A DNA stretch of 16,438 bases from Thalassiosira profunda. Its lineage: Eukaryota > Bacillariophyta > Thalassiosirophyceae > Thalassiosirales > Thalassiosiraceae. A model generated the notes under the pieces. It was given only the letters and a program-made list of their open reading frames with translations. It had not been told where the DNA came from and made no database searches. Numbering within the stretch: the stretch's first letter is position 1; each line of letters starts with the position of its first letter. Shown one piece after another: positions 1 to 9,900 of this stretch. The stretch is from the NCBI GenBank assembly GCA_036939355.1, contig JALLAP010000206.1:1-16438 (forward strand), in the 5' to 3' direction. Position numbers and translations under genes: made by a program.

Positions 1-196
1 GGCGAATAGGGGCATGGCAGGGCAGACTTGCGGCGGTGCGGCCGCCATGGTGAAGCTCTGAGCCGTTTGTTAGGCGTTGTACGGTACGAAGACACCCGGC
101 ACTCAGCCTCCGTAAGAGTCAATGTAGGAATTAGTACAACATACTTAACCGGGACTAGACAAAAAGTGCAAAAAGTGAGGGAGTACGCTTACGAAA

Positions 197-723
197 ATGA
201 GGGAGCTCACATACCACGTGCCGCCCAGACTAGACGATACTGGAGTGAAATGCTTTGAGTTGTTCTAGCTTCCAACTCTTATTACATATCTTTTCTCTGC
301 TATATCATGCGACAGGACGGCCACGTGGTCGGCCTCGTGATCATCAACCTCGACGACCTTCTGCAGGAATACATCAACGTGAACGGACAGACATCGCGCC
401 GGAAGTTTTGCAAATGTATCTCCAACCATGGGATTCGGAGGCTGCCGCTGGGCACCAGGCTGCCCGTCACTGACCCTGCAAACTACTACATCTCGCGGGG
501 TACGTTTACCCGAGAGGCTGGCGAAGATAGAGCTGTTGCCACCATCCGGGCGGATGCCCAAGTCCAGCAAGATGAACGCAGGGACCGCGTCATGACTGCT
601 TTCTACGCCATCAACCCTAACGAGCCTCTCGCCGAGGGCGGAGATCCAAGGTGGCTGGCAGGCCGTGTGCAGGCCAACCAACAAGGCGCGGCTGCCGAGC
701 AAGAGGAGGAGCAGGAGGAGTAA
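197..723 (+). CDS. Unrecognised two-exon protein with acidic C-terminus
   Basis: The proposed exons are 197-244 and 316-723, joined in phase 0 across a 71-bp intron (donor GTGAAA, acceptor GACAG after a T/C-rich tract), giving 151 aa. The ATG at 197 follows an in-frame TGA about 20 bases upstream. The protein begins MRELTYHVPPRLDDTG; exon 2 continues with the hydrophobic run VVGLVIINLDDLL and ends in a Glu/Gln-rich tail. I recognise no family, and there is no signal peptide or clear membrane segment. The donor is weaker than others in the window, so the first exon is tentative, while the reading frame from about 316 to 723 is better supported. The gene is convergent with the 801-3163 gene, stop to stop about 77 bp. 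Bases 1-196 show nothing I can name and presumably hold its upstream region. Confidence 0.4.
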
Positions 724-800
724 CTGGGATAGGAAGAGGGGGTCGAGGGGAACATAACATACAGTTTGCGCATATTTCATAAGAGCACCAATTACTTCCC

Positions 801-3163
801 CTAACAAAGAGGCTTTGGCGCCGCCTGCGCCGAGCAAAAGACAGAACTGGCACCAGCCCATTGGACACCAGTTTTAGGGCACACGATGACAACGGCCTTC
901 TTCTCGGCGAGCGAATGGCGTGAGTGTGGGAGGTGGACATAACACAGGAACAGGAGATGCACTTACCTCGCCAAGAGTTGTTTGTGGGAGACGTTCAAGT
1001 ATCTTCTGGCGGATGTTTTCGGGGCGCTTGGAGAACGCTCCCTGTGCCTCCGTGGCATCGTTTAGCCTAGCCAAGTCCAGCTCGTTGTCTTTGATGAGGG
1101 CCCTCCATCTATAATGCCAACTCCCCGGCTGTGTCAAGGCTGTATGGATCTCTTCGGCGGTAACCTCTCCCTCGCTCATCAACCGAAGAACTTTGTCAGC
1201 ATACTGGTCTTCCGTCAGTGAGGAGTGGCGGTTGTTGGAAGCTCCTTGGCTCACAGTCAACTGTCCTCGCTCGCCAGTCAGACTGTTGCGTTGTTGACTG
1301 TGCAATCAGAGCAACAGTGATTAGCTCGCGAGTACTGTTCAGTGAAGAATTGTGCAATCGACTCACCCAAATTCGCTCGGATCCCTTCCCTGCCGTTTCG
1401 CTTTCACCTCTATCATTGCAGCGTCGTAGGCCTCCTTGTTGCCGGGAGTTGCCACCGATCGTTGCACCTGGTTGTAGTAATTACAACCCGGCGTGCCCTC
1501 TCCGGAAACGCCACTATCTATTTCACTTCGAGTGCGTGGCCGACCAGGCCCATAGACCCATCCTCCATCAGATCCTCCGCTTTCCAAACGAGTGTTGACC
1601 GACACCCCAAGCCTCCGCCCGTGGAGCGTGCTGTGTCCTTCTAATTCTGCTCCGTGCGCCGTCTTCAAGAGGAGGATTGGAACTGGAACGGCGGAATGGG
1701 GAACGTACACTTCCATAGGATACATCTCTTGTTTTCGTGTGCGTGAGCGAAACCGATCGAGGTAGGAGGTGCCATTCTTGAAGAATGTATCTGGATGCTC
1801 ATCCGTGTAAAGGGCGTGGAACGCATCGTGGAACGCTTTGCAGCCTTCGTCGACGCCGCCTGAAACTGGAACGAAGAAGTCGAGTCCGTGGGTGGCCACG
1901 AGAAAGCTTTTGGAGGGCATTTTGTCCGTTTCGTAGAGCCGGGCGACAGTTCCCGCTACAGCCGTCATGGCTGCGTGGGCTGCGTCTGGATTCAAAGAAA
2001 AGGTGACGACTGTTGCTAGAAGAAAGAGTGAGCGAAATGAATGGGATGGCATCAAAAGGCATAGGCGAACACGAACGGCTCACCTTTGCCGATCTTCCGT
2101 GTCGTCGCCGCGGCTCCGTCGAAGGCCGAGGAGATGGCTTGCTTGTCTCCATTGATGTAGACCATGTCCGAGGGTAGGTCGCACTTGCAGGTGTAACGCT
2201 TGTTGAACCGATCGGGTCTGTGGTCTTCGAGCTTCTTCGTTCCAGCGGCCTTCGCTTTGGTAGGGGCTGTCGCCGTCGCAGGCAGAGTAATAGGCGGCTT
2301 CGTCTTTGCCGGGAGTGCCTTCGAGGACGAGGCCTGCGCTGCGGAAGATCCAGCCCTGGAGGACGAGACCTGAGTGGTACTCTTCTTCCTCTTCGGTTCC
2401 TCGAAGAGCAGACAAGCAACGGCGGATCTGGTGGAGTCGCCGGATCCATCACAGAACTGCTGCTCCCCGTCAAAACGAACAACACCCTCATTGCCCGAGC
2501 GAAGCAAATATTTCATCAGCACATTGGTGTTATGCGCATCGTGCCGTCCAGACTTGACCGGGGTCTGGAGTTGGCCAAGCTGGTCCGTTCCCACAGTTTC
2601 CTCCTCGACACCGTCAAGGATGCCTCCGGAGAGCGCATGCTCATCGATGTGACTGATTTTGCCCTCCTTGTGAAGGAGCATCAGCTGTTTCGACTTGATG
2701 ACTGGGATGTCGCCGGCCATCGATTCATGATTGCGCTGTAGAAGTAGCAGGCACCAGTTGTTAGAGAGTGAGACAGAAAAAAAGGAATAGACGCAAAGTC
2801 AACACACACCTTTTTGGTGGATTGCACTGGGGTGCATGGCGCGTCATCCTTTAGCATCAACGCCACGTCGCTCGCCGCGTCCGGGCCCTCGACGTTCGCC
2901 CGCGCCGTGGCCCCGCTCTCCAGCATCGCCGCGTCGCTCGCCGCGTCGCCCGCCTTCTTCTGCTTGGCCATCCGACCGCTCGACTCCTCGCTCTGCTTCT
3001 CCTCCTCGTTGTCGCTCGACTCCTCGCTCTGCTTCTCCCATTCGTCGCCGGACGTCCCGCTCTCGTCGCCGGGCGCCTCGCCCTCGTCGCCGGACAACAC
3101 GATCACCTCCACATCGAGCGCAGCCTCCTTCACTCGGTGGTACCTCCATCGAAAGAAGAACAT
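801..3163 (-). CDS. Unrecognised five-exon protein, acidic N-terminus
   Basis: The exons on the minus strand are 3163-2810, 2735-2084, 2015-1367, 1297-967 and 902-801, giving 695 aa. All joins keep frame, with introns of 74, 68, 69 and 64 bp and donors GTGTGT, GTGAGC, GTGAGT and GTAAGT. The third exon's acceptor follows a long pyrimidine tract ending TTCTTCTAG. Residues 10-70 or so are acidic with Ser/Glu/Gly/Asp repeats (EKQSEESS occurs twice). The middle (about 210-260) is Ser/Ala/Lys-rich and low complexity. The rest looks globular and includes a charged helical stretch near LTEDQYADKVLRLMSEGEV. I do not recognise a family. The start at 3163 is uncertain; the next in-frame Met is at 2971. 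The last exon (33 aa) is the weakest join. An alternative two-gene reading, splitting at 2052-2054, is less likely because it ignores a matched donor and acceptor. Confidence 0.5.
2977..3038. repeat. Direct 26-bp repeat, period 36 bp, in coding exon
   Basis: Bases 2977-3002 are repeated exactly at 3013-3038. On the minus strand the unit encodes the EKQSEESS segment of the acidic N-terminus. Flanking bases also hold imperfect reiterations of CGTCGCCGG (about 3045-3095), which encode SGDE/PGDE units, and of GCTCGCCGCGTC (about 2868-2950), which encode DAASD units. The exon therefore appears to have grown by local duplication. Confidence 0.7.
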
Positions 3164-3666
3164 GCTATTCTACCATTTCAATATGGGCAATGGTCTCTAC
3201 AAAATGATATCTTCTATCAGCTCTGCAATCGAAGAGCCAGTGACTATTCTCTTTCAGCATCCAAGTCCGGAAAAAGGCTGTCGTTCAGGTATGTATCTGA
3301 CTTGATTGCGGGTCTTGTCTCCTAACTAGAGCTAAACTGTTCTGTTTTTGTTCTCTCAAAGCGATTTCTTCGGCCGGGAGAGATTGTGTGGCTGCTCTTA
3401 TCGAAGGAAAGGTCAGTGCAGTGCACTTCGTCCACGATCATAGCACCACGAGAAACTGTTTCAGTGCAGCAACGTTGAAGGCACTCTGTCTCTCGAGATG
3501 TGGAAAGAACCAGAAGTGTCTCTTGTCTATCAGCGAACCCTCTGTGATTGCCTCCAAGGAGGAAAATACAATTCGCCATCCAGTGTTTGGCCCTGTTGAG
3601 AGACTTGGATGGGCAAAAATGAAGAAGGATCAAGAGGTGGCATTTTGTATTAGGCCGAGAGAGTAA
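3162..3666 (+). CDS. Small unrecognised two-exon protein
   Basis: The exons are 3162-3288 and 3362-3666, joined in phase 1 across a 73-bp intron with donor GTATGT, a CTAAC branch-like element and acceptor CTCAAAG. From the ATG at 3162 the product is 143 aa; from the in-frame ATG at 3183 (A at -3, G at +4) it is 136 aa beginning MGNGLYKM. The protein is rich in Ser, Cys and Lys and has no signal peptide or clear membrane helix. I recognise no family. It is divergent from the 801-3163 gene, and if both upstream starts are used the two start codons overlap in one CATG palindrome. It converges with the SOUL gene 65 bp downstream. The matched splice pair and continuous frame after it make a real gene likely. 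Confidence 0.5.
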
Positions 3667-3731
3667 AATCAAGCAGTACCTCGTAACGCTTGAGATTGTA
3701 CGATATCAAATTGCAACTCGAGAGATGATGC

Positions 3732-5190
3732 TCATTCCTCCTCTTTGTCCTTGCCCCCTGCCTCCTCAACATCCCACTCCTGCTTTAAGTCAACATTCAC
3801 CTCTTCCTCTTCGGCGGTCAGCCTCACAGGAATCCCAATCTCGTTCCTCCTCAGCAAAGGAATCGTGTATGGAGGATTGTACTGCAATATCACGTGAGGG
3901 ACCACCGACGCGTGCGGAACGTCAATCTCTATCCCGTCCAAGGAGAGGCACGTCATCAGTGCATCCTTCTGTCGTTCAACCTCCCCCTCTGTCACAAAGC
4001 CAGTGAACTTGGCCACAGCCAGAGTTGCTTTCGGAATCTCCTGGATTTTGACGGCGCCCTTTTCGTTGAACACCTCATCATTCTCTGCCACCGGCTCTGG
4101 AAAGCTGTGGCCCCCACTCTTCCGCTCCTTCAGGTAGAATCGCATCTCGCCCGTGCTGGTGGTTGTGACAGGAGTTGTCATCTCCATCACCTCCTTCTCT
4201 TCGTTCGCCCCAAACAAGTACGCCGCCAGTGCATTGAATGCTTCCCCGCCCGACGCCAAATCGTCCATCGTGTATGGCTCATCGACCTTCGACATGGACG
4301 TGGAAGCCACAGTATAGGCCTCGTATTCGCGAATCTCATATCCTTCCCCCTTCGACAGCACGCGGTATGGCGGCCCAACCAACCCCTCCGGTGTTTCCAT
4401 AAACACGTTCTTCGCCTCCGCGGCAATCTCGGCCGTCTGCTCCTGGATGCGCGAGATTCCCCGCAGCGGATCGCCGGATTTGATGTCCTCCTGCAGTTCC
4501 TCGATGTTCTTCTGCGCCTGGTTGGAGATGGCGTTCAGTACCCGAGAGCCGATTTTGGGCACCACCGTGGGCAGGTCCTCCACCAGAACGTCGACGGGGG
4601 ATTTGAGCTTCTTCGAGCTGGTGGGCGATTTCTCCGCGCCCGCGGCGACGGCAGCGATACCCGGGAGGATGTCTGAAGTGAGTTGCCGGGCCACCGCGCG
4701 GGTCCCGTCTTGCAATCGCTTTTGGGTGGGCGTCAGGAGGCCGTCGATCTATGTGTTGCAAATTTGGTGCACATCTTATGTCAGCAAAATGCTAACCTTG
4801 GTTAATCTTTGCAATTCACAAAGATCAACACAAACTCACCTTCCGCTCCCTCAGCGCCGTTTGTACGCTGTCCTGGATTTCGTCCGTGGACCCCAGCAGG
4901 TCCGAGAGGACGATCTGTCGCTCGGCGACACTCGTATCGGGCGCCAGCAGCAGATCGAGCTTCTTCTGCCACGACGAATCCTCGTCCTCCTCACTGTCCT
5001 CGAATACATTTGCTTCGTCGATGGGTTTGGTGGACGAGGCGAGATCCGGCACCGCCTCGGACGTCTTGCTCACGCTGAGCGCGGACGACGACAACGACAA
5101 CGACGATGCATCGCTCCAGCCGGCGGTGAATGCATCGGACAGGGGGCAGAGCGCGAGGAGCGCCGCGAGCCGCATAGCGATGCGGTTCAT
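3732..5190 (-). CDS. Plastid-type SOUL haem-binding protein
   Basis: The exons are 5190-4840 and 4748-3732, joined in phase 0 across a 91-bp intron (donor GTGAGT, acceptor CATAG), giving 455 aa. Residues 1-21 form a signal peptide ending SDAF, followed by a Ser-rich stretch, which resembles the signal-plus-transit leader of secondary plastids. The middle, to about residue 240, is helical and charged and includes a segment rich in Glu, Gln and Lys. The SOUL domain runs from about 243 to 435 and carries typical family patterns: PPYRVLSKGEGYEIREYEAY, then EMTTPV, then a late IPLLRRNEIGIPV. The tail is Glu-rich. SOUL proteins bind haem or related tetrapyrroles, and plastid members are linked to plastoglobules, eyespots and tetrapyrrole handling. 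Family assignment is firm. Ligand and suborganellar site are inference. It is divergent from the BTB gene. Confidence 0.88.
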
Positions 5191-5484
5191 ATTGCAATCA
5201 GGGTTGTGGCCTCCTCGGGCGCGGGCGCTGTGCTATGGGGCGGCCAAAGGGGTTGCAACGCGCGCTTGGTTCACCTCCAAGCTGGTTTTCGGCGTCGCGG
5301 GTTAGTATTGCACAAAATGATGTTCAGTAAACAAATTATTGCAAATTGCAAAGGCAAAGAGCAGAGAATGATGATTTGAGTACCAATGCGTGACTCACAC
5401 TTCAAGATACTCTATTATGGACCCGTGACTGCTTCGGACGCTCATTTTCTTTTCTCCTCGGCGGCGGGGCGGTTGCACCCAGCC
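5191..5484. promoter_or_regulatory. Divergent intergenic region, SOUL / BTB genes
   Basis: This 294-bp gap separates two divergent starts and presumably holds both promoters. It contains CCAAT at 5383-5387, TGACTCA at 5391-5397 and two closely spaced ATTGCAAA-like elements at about 5337-5352. These matches are short and may be chance. An in-frame ATG at 5386 could extend the BTB protein by 33 aa, which would shrink the region. Confidence 0.35.
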
Positions 5485-6908
5485 ATGGAGAACGAAGCGG
5501 CGGAGGGGGTCGCCCCGGCGCCCCTGGCCATCGAGAGCCTCGACGATTACGTGCGGCGCTTCGGCCTGCCCCGTGCTGATGCCGGTAAGCATGTTTTTGC
5601 AATTCAGCTGATGTGTCATCTCGGTGCATGCACCCCTGCAGAAAATCTCATCTGATCACCTGTCGTGCCACAGACAACGAAGCCGGAGGGGATAGGTTTG
5701 AACGGCTCGAGGCATCAGAGAGGGTCCGTGCGGAGGAGGCCCATTTTCATCACGTGATCGCGAAGCACATCCAAAAGCCAGCGGCAGACGAGGGGAACGG
5801 TGCACGTCTGGACGACGCGAGCGAGGGGGCGGTGATATCGGTGCTGCTGGCCGACAATTCCTCCCACACTACTCCAGTGTCGCCGCTTGTGGCATTTTGC
5901 GACACAGTCAAGCGCATGGTATTGTCGAGAAAGCGCTTTGGGGTGGCTGAGGGTGCGTGCGCAAATAACGAGATGAAGGTATCTGAGGAGAAAGAGAATG
6001 AAGAAGTTGCGGAGAATTCGCTGATGGAGTTGTCTCTCGTGGAGTTCGATGCGACCGCAGCGCTACAGTTCATTGGTGTGCTCACTTCGTTAAAGGTACC
6101 CTCCAAAAAGCGACGACTTGACGGTGACGCAACAAACAAGCATGTCAGGGATCTCATTGACGAGGGAAAGATAGCAGAGGAGAACATCGTTGAATGCATC
6201 CGTGTCGCCCACTATCTCCAATGCGTCGTCATTCTTGAGGCGCTGACTTCAATCTTGGAGGTCTCGATCGATTCTCACAACTGCATGGCCATCTGCAGTT
6301 TGGCGGATGCCCTGAACCTGACATCGCTATTTGAGGCGAGCGTCAACTACGTTATTGAGCGCCTCGATGCCTTCCAGGGAAATGTGCTGGCGGACAAAAG
6401 CGAGGGGGGTGAAGTTGAATTGGCTGAACGGCAATCATCTACTGTGAGCAGCAGTGAAGAAGACGAGGGAAGTCAAGAGGAGATATGGGCATCGCTGCCC
6501 CACGAACTGCGCTCTCGTGTTCTAACGATGAGGAACGTAATGCGAAGCTCTGTGGTTGGGCGGGGCTCCAAAGTGTCGGGGATATTCTTTAGCAGTGGCC
6601 AAGAGTTCCTGGCAATCTTTCGCGAATCGATCAGGGATCAGAAGGAGAGACTAGCTGATGCGAGGGAGCGAAGCGAGCAAGTGATCCGCGATCGCATGGA
6701 AGAGTGGTCGATCAGATGCCAACGTCGGGGAAGGTGGTTCGATGCAAGCCCAGAGGCAAAGAAGAGCTTTGTGTATGCGTCAGACGTCACATACGGGCTG
6801 GAAAAGATCAAGAAGCAATCGATTCGATTGGCCACGCTGGAAAGCTTTTACGAAGAGCAGAAGGTCATCTTCAAATGCAGTGGGGTTGGAAGTGAGATTC
6901 GGCTGTGA
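5485..6908 (+). CDS. BTB/BACK domain protein
   Basis: The exons are 5485-5584 and 5674-6908, joined in phase 1 across an 89-bp intron (donor GTAAGC, acceptor CCACAG), giving 444 aa. I chose the ATG at 5485 for its context (GCC before, G at +4). A degenerate BTB fold spans about 80-185: a strand GAVISVLLAD, then the helix region FDATAALQFIGVLTS. The segment ENIVECIRVAHYLQCVVILE, followed by SHNCMAICSLADALNLTSL, is the BTB C-terminal helix pair leading into a BACK-like region (to about 270). An acidic Ser/Glu linker follows, then a conserved-looking tail (LPHELRSRV, MRSSVVGRGSKVSG, EFLAIFRESIRDQ, FYEEQKVIF). No Kelch blades are visible. BTB/BACK proteins often act as Cullin-3 substrate adaptors; that role is an inference here. 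It converges with the RecG-exonuclease gene, 70 bp stop to stop. Confidence 0.75.
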
Positions 6909-6978
6909 GATGAGTCCGTAGGACTGTGTACGTTGCATGGCCGGATTAAGGCGAACGCAAAGAACAAAAATGTATGAG

Positions 6979-9900
6979 TTAAGTCTTCTTATCCAACTTG
7001 ATGAAAGGTTGCTGAATTTTGCTGGCTCTTGATTGCCACCCATCAAAGGGATCAGCGAGGAGCAGGCGTTCCAATGCCTTGATGTCGCCGACGGCGTTGT
7101 GAGAGTCCGAAAAGGACTCGTTGAAGACATGAGAATGGAGTTCCGACAGCGAGAATGAAGATGGTTTGGACAGAGGTGAACTCGGTCCCCACCATTTTTT
7201 CTCTCGAAACAGCTGCAGGGTATCCACCGAAGAGCTGAATACATCGCCTAACGTGGGTACCGCTGCCGCCTGCTCGTGCCGCCATCTTCTAAGCTCGCCA
7301 TTCAACATTCGCACGTCGAACTTGGCGTTGTGTGCGACGAGGACCACATGCCGGCCATCTGCCCGCTCGTCACAGAAGTCTTGGAAAGAAGCAAAGACCT
7401 CGCGAAAGCCCTTCGCTGGCTCTCTTTCGATGCCCAACGCTCGATCGAAGCCCCCGCGCCGAAGGAAGTCGTCGGTTATTCCAGTCAGCTCCTCAATGTT
7501 CTTTGGCACGCGATCGATTGGCGGGAGAATGTACTCTGAAAACAAATCGTCTGCGTCATCAGACCCAAGGACTTTGGCAGCTAGCTGGATAACGTGGCAG
7601 GTCTTGTCGTCAAGGCCTGTTGTTTCCACATCCAAGACGACAAACAGAGCATTGGTAAGGTCGACTCGTTTCCCGGTGGGTACCTGAGTTGCCAGTATGA
7701 CGTTCGTGAGTACATGCGAGAGCAAAGAAGGCGTTCAAAGTTCAGAGGCGATACTCACCTGAGTTCCGAAGCCTGCCAGCTGAGGTTTCAGGGGCATCGA
7801 TGCCTCTCCTGCTTCGTCCGCGCCGGGGTTCACGTCTTGCAAATCAACGCATCCGTCGCAGAAGGACCGTGCCAAATCAACCAGCTCGGCATGAATGGAC
7901 CGGTCGTCCTCGGAGAGGCCTCCAGTTGACTCATCCAACTGTTGGAGTGTTTCGAGTGCATCAAGGGTGCTGCCTTCGTCACTCCTCCATTCTCCGAAAA
8001 GCGACATCATCACTCTCAGCGCAAGTCCTTGCGTGGACGAGGCACTTGTTTGGCTGTAGAACCTCGTTTCTCCTTCGTTCGACTTTAGAAGGCCAACAAG
8101 TGTGTCGTTTGCAGGAGAACTTGGCTCGGCCAATTCGGTTGGAGTGTCCGTCTCCTGCAAGAATTTGCGCCCGTACCTCGTCGCTGCCCCCAGCATGCTC
8201 CAGTGTGAGCCAGGATCCACAGTGAGGCCACTCTTGATCCCGGACTGCGCAAATCCCAAGGCGTCGCCAGGGCCTCGCAGCATAAAGTCAGCATCGGCAA
8301 TCTGGTCGCCTCTGCTCGATTTCTGAAGAATCTGCAGTCTGGTCACTGATTGCGAATCCTCTGGATTGGCGCCAATATCCTTGGACAGCAGCAGGCAATG
8401 ACACTTCAATTCCGCTCTGCTTCCTGCTCTTCCGATCCTTCATTTCGAGCGGGAGATACATCTCTGAGAATGACACACGTCTGGCGCATCAGCAATGTTA
8501 TCAACTTCTGCTTACCTTCCTCGAAGCTGATGGAGCTGGCTCAATCCAAAGCGATCTGCCTCTTCGACAATGAGGATGTTGACGTTTGGAACGTCGATTC
8601 CAACTGCACGGACGGCAAATGTCAGTACATGCTTTGCAAATGAGGTATCTAAGAGAATAGGATGAAGACGTACCTTCGATCACTGTTGTGCCAACTAAGA
8701 CACCAGCATCCAACTCTGTGAAGCGGTTCAGTTCGTCTTCACGCTCTGCTTGGGTCATGCGCCCGTGTACGAGGCGCACTTGTTCCTCGCCAATTTCGTC
8801 TACCAACGAATTGTAGCGTTCAAGCACGCTACCCTGCTGAGTTGTCGAGTCGCCACCACCGTCATCACTACTGGCCGTGCTTTGTTCGATTCGCGGCAGC
8901 ACCCAAAAGCACTTTGATCCTGCTTCAAGCTTGTTCTTGAGGACATTTACCACCCGTCCTAGGTTGTCAGACGATACAATGGTTGTTTCGATTGGTTGCG
9001 AATTGACTTGTTCAAGAAGAGTCGTGTCCATCATGCCGCTTTTCATTTGACTAATAGTACGTGGGATGGGCGTCGCAGTCATTGACATACAGTGAGCAGC
9101 GGCACTCTGGAACGCCTCTCGCTGTCGCACACCGAACCGCTGTTCTTCATCGACGACTGCGAGAGCAAGACCCTTGCTGTCTTTGGACGTCGCAGCTGGG
9201 AGATTCTTCAACCTTACAGCGACATCCGATGTCGCAAGTGCGTGCGTGCCAATGAGAATCACAGCATTGTTTTCCTTTGTACCCTCAAGGCGCGCGAGCA
9301 GCTCCTCGCGTGCTTTCCCAACAACAGAGCCTGTCAACAGCTCAACGCGAATGTTCCAGCCGCAGCGCTCTTGCAGTCTGTCGGCAAAGCTCGATATTGT
9401 TTTGTGGTGCTGAGCTGCCAGGAGCTGCGTAGGACACAATAGCGACATTGCCCCACCCTGGCAAGCCTCTATGCATCCAAGCCCGAGCAAATAGGCCAGC
9501 ACTGTTTTGCCAGACCCGACGTCTCCTGTAGAATAGCAGATGAGGGATCAGNAGCCCGAGCAAATAGGCCAGCACTGTTTTGCCAGACCCGACGTCTCCT
9601 GTAGAATAGCAGATGAGGGATCAGACAAGGCACATTGGTTGAAGTGGCAAGAAAGGTCTCGTCACAGTCACTCACCTTGCAGAAGTCTTGTCATCCGCCC
9701 ATCACCTCCTAGGGCGTCGCTCCACATTTCCTCTAAGCAGGCTTCCTGGCTTGGAGTCAAATCAAAGGGGAGCGATGACGCTGCTGCTGATACCAGGGGG
9801 CTTTCTCTCCAACTACTGTGCACTTCCCCGCCCTGTACTTCAGATGAAGAGCCAACACCCTGGTACTTCAGTTTCCACTTCGAAAGGCCCAGTTGTGCCT

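Noticed and set aside
265..861. A 198-aa open frame on the minus strand
   Set aside because: It lies antisense to the better-supported plus-strand exon 316-723 and has low-complexity Leu runs created by GAG repeats; no splice or domain support.
1367..2052. Separate secreted protein starting at 2052 with a signal peptide
   Set aside because: The hydrophobic leader is a translated pyrimidine tract of an intron with matching donor and acceptor; kept only as an alternative.
2814..3305. Plus-strand open frame running through the acidic exon into the 3162-3666 gene
   Set aside because: Only the part from 3162 is supported. The upstream part is a Ser/Leu-rich antisense reading of the GAG-rich repeats.
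3894..4676. A 260-aa open frame on the plus strand
   Set aside because: It is antisense to the SOUL domain exon, which has clear family motifs; His/Arg/Leu-rich composition is typical of a shadow frame.
4447..5379. A 310-aa open frame on the plus strand
   Set aside because: It crosses both SOUL exons and the intron in antisense, with no recognisable domain.
6909..6924. GATGAGTCCGTAGGAC just after the BTB stop resembles helix II of a hammerhead ribozyme
   Set aside because: The required CUGA core on the 5' side and GAAA on the 3' side are absent, so no catalytic core can be formed.
6979..7725. Exonuclease as a separate gene starting at 7725
   Set aside because: That start is a TTG codon inside the intron. 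No ATG precedes the catalytic motifs, while the splice to the RecG exon is canonical and in frame.
8438..8515. Possible frameshift at the RecG QLRGR motif
   Set aside because: Re-reading the donor as GGAAG|GTAAGC and the acceptor as ATGAAG|GATC gives an exact in-frame phase-2 join, reading [13 protein letters not shown].
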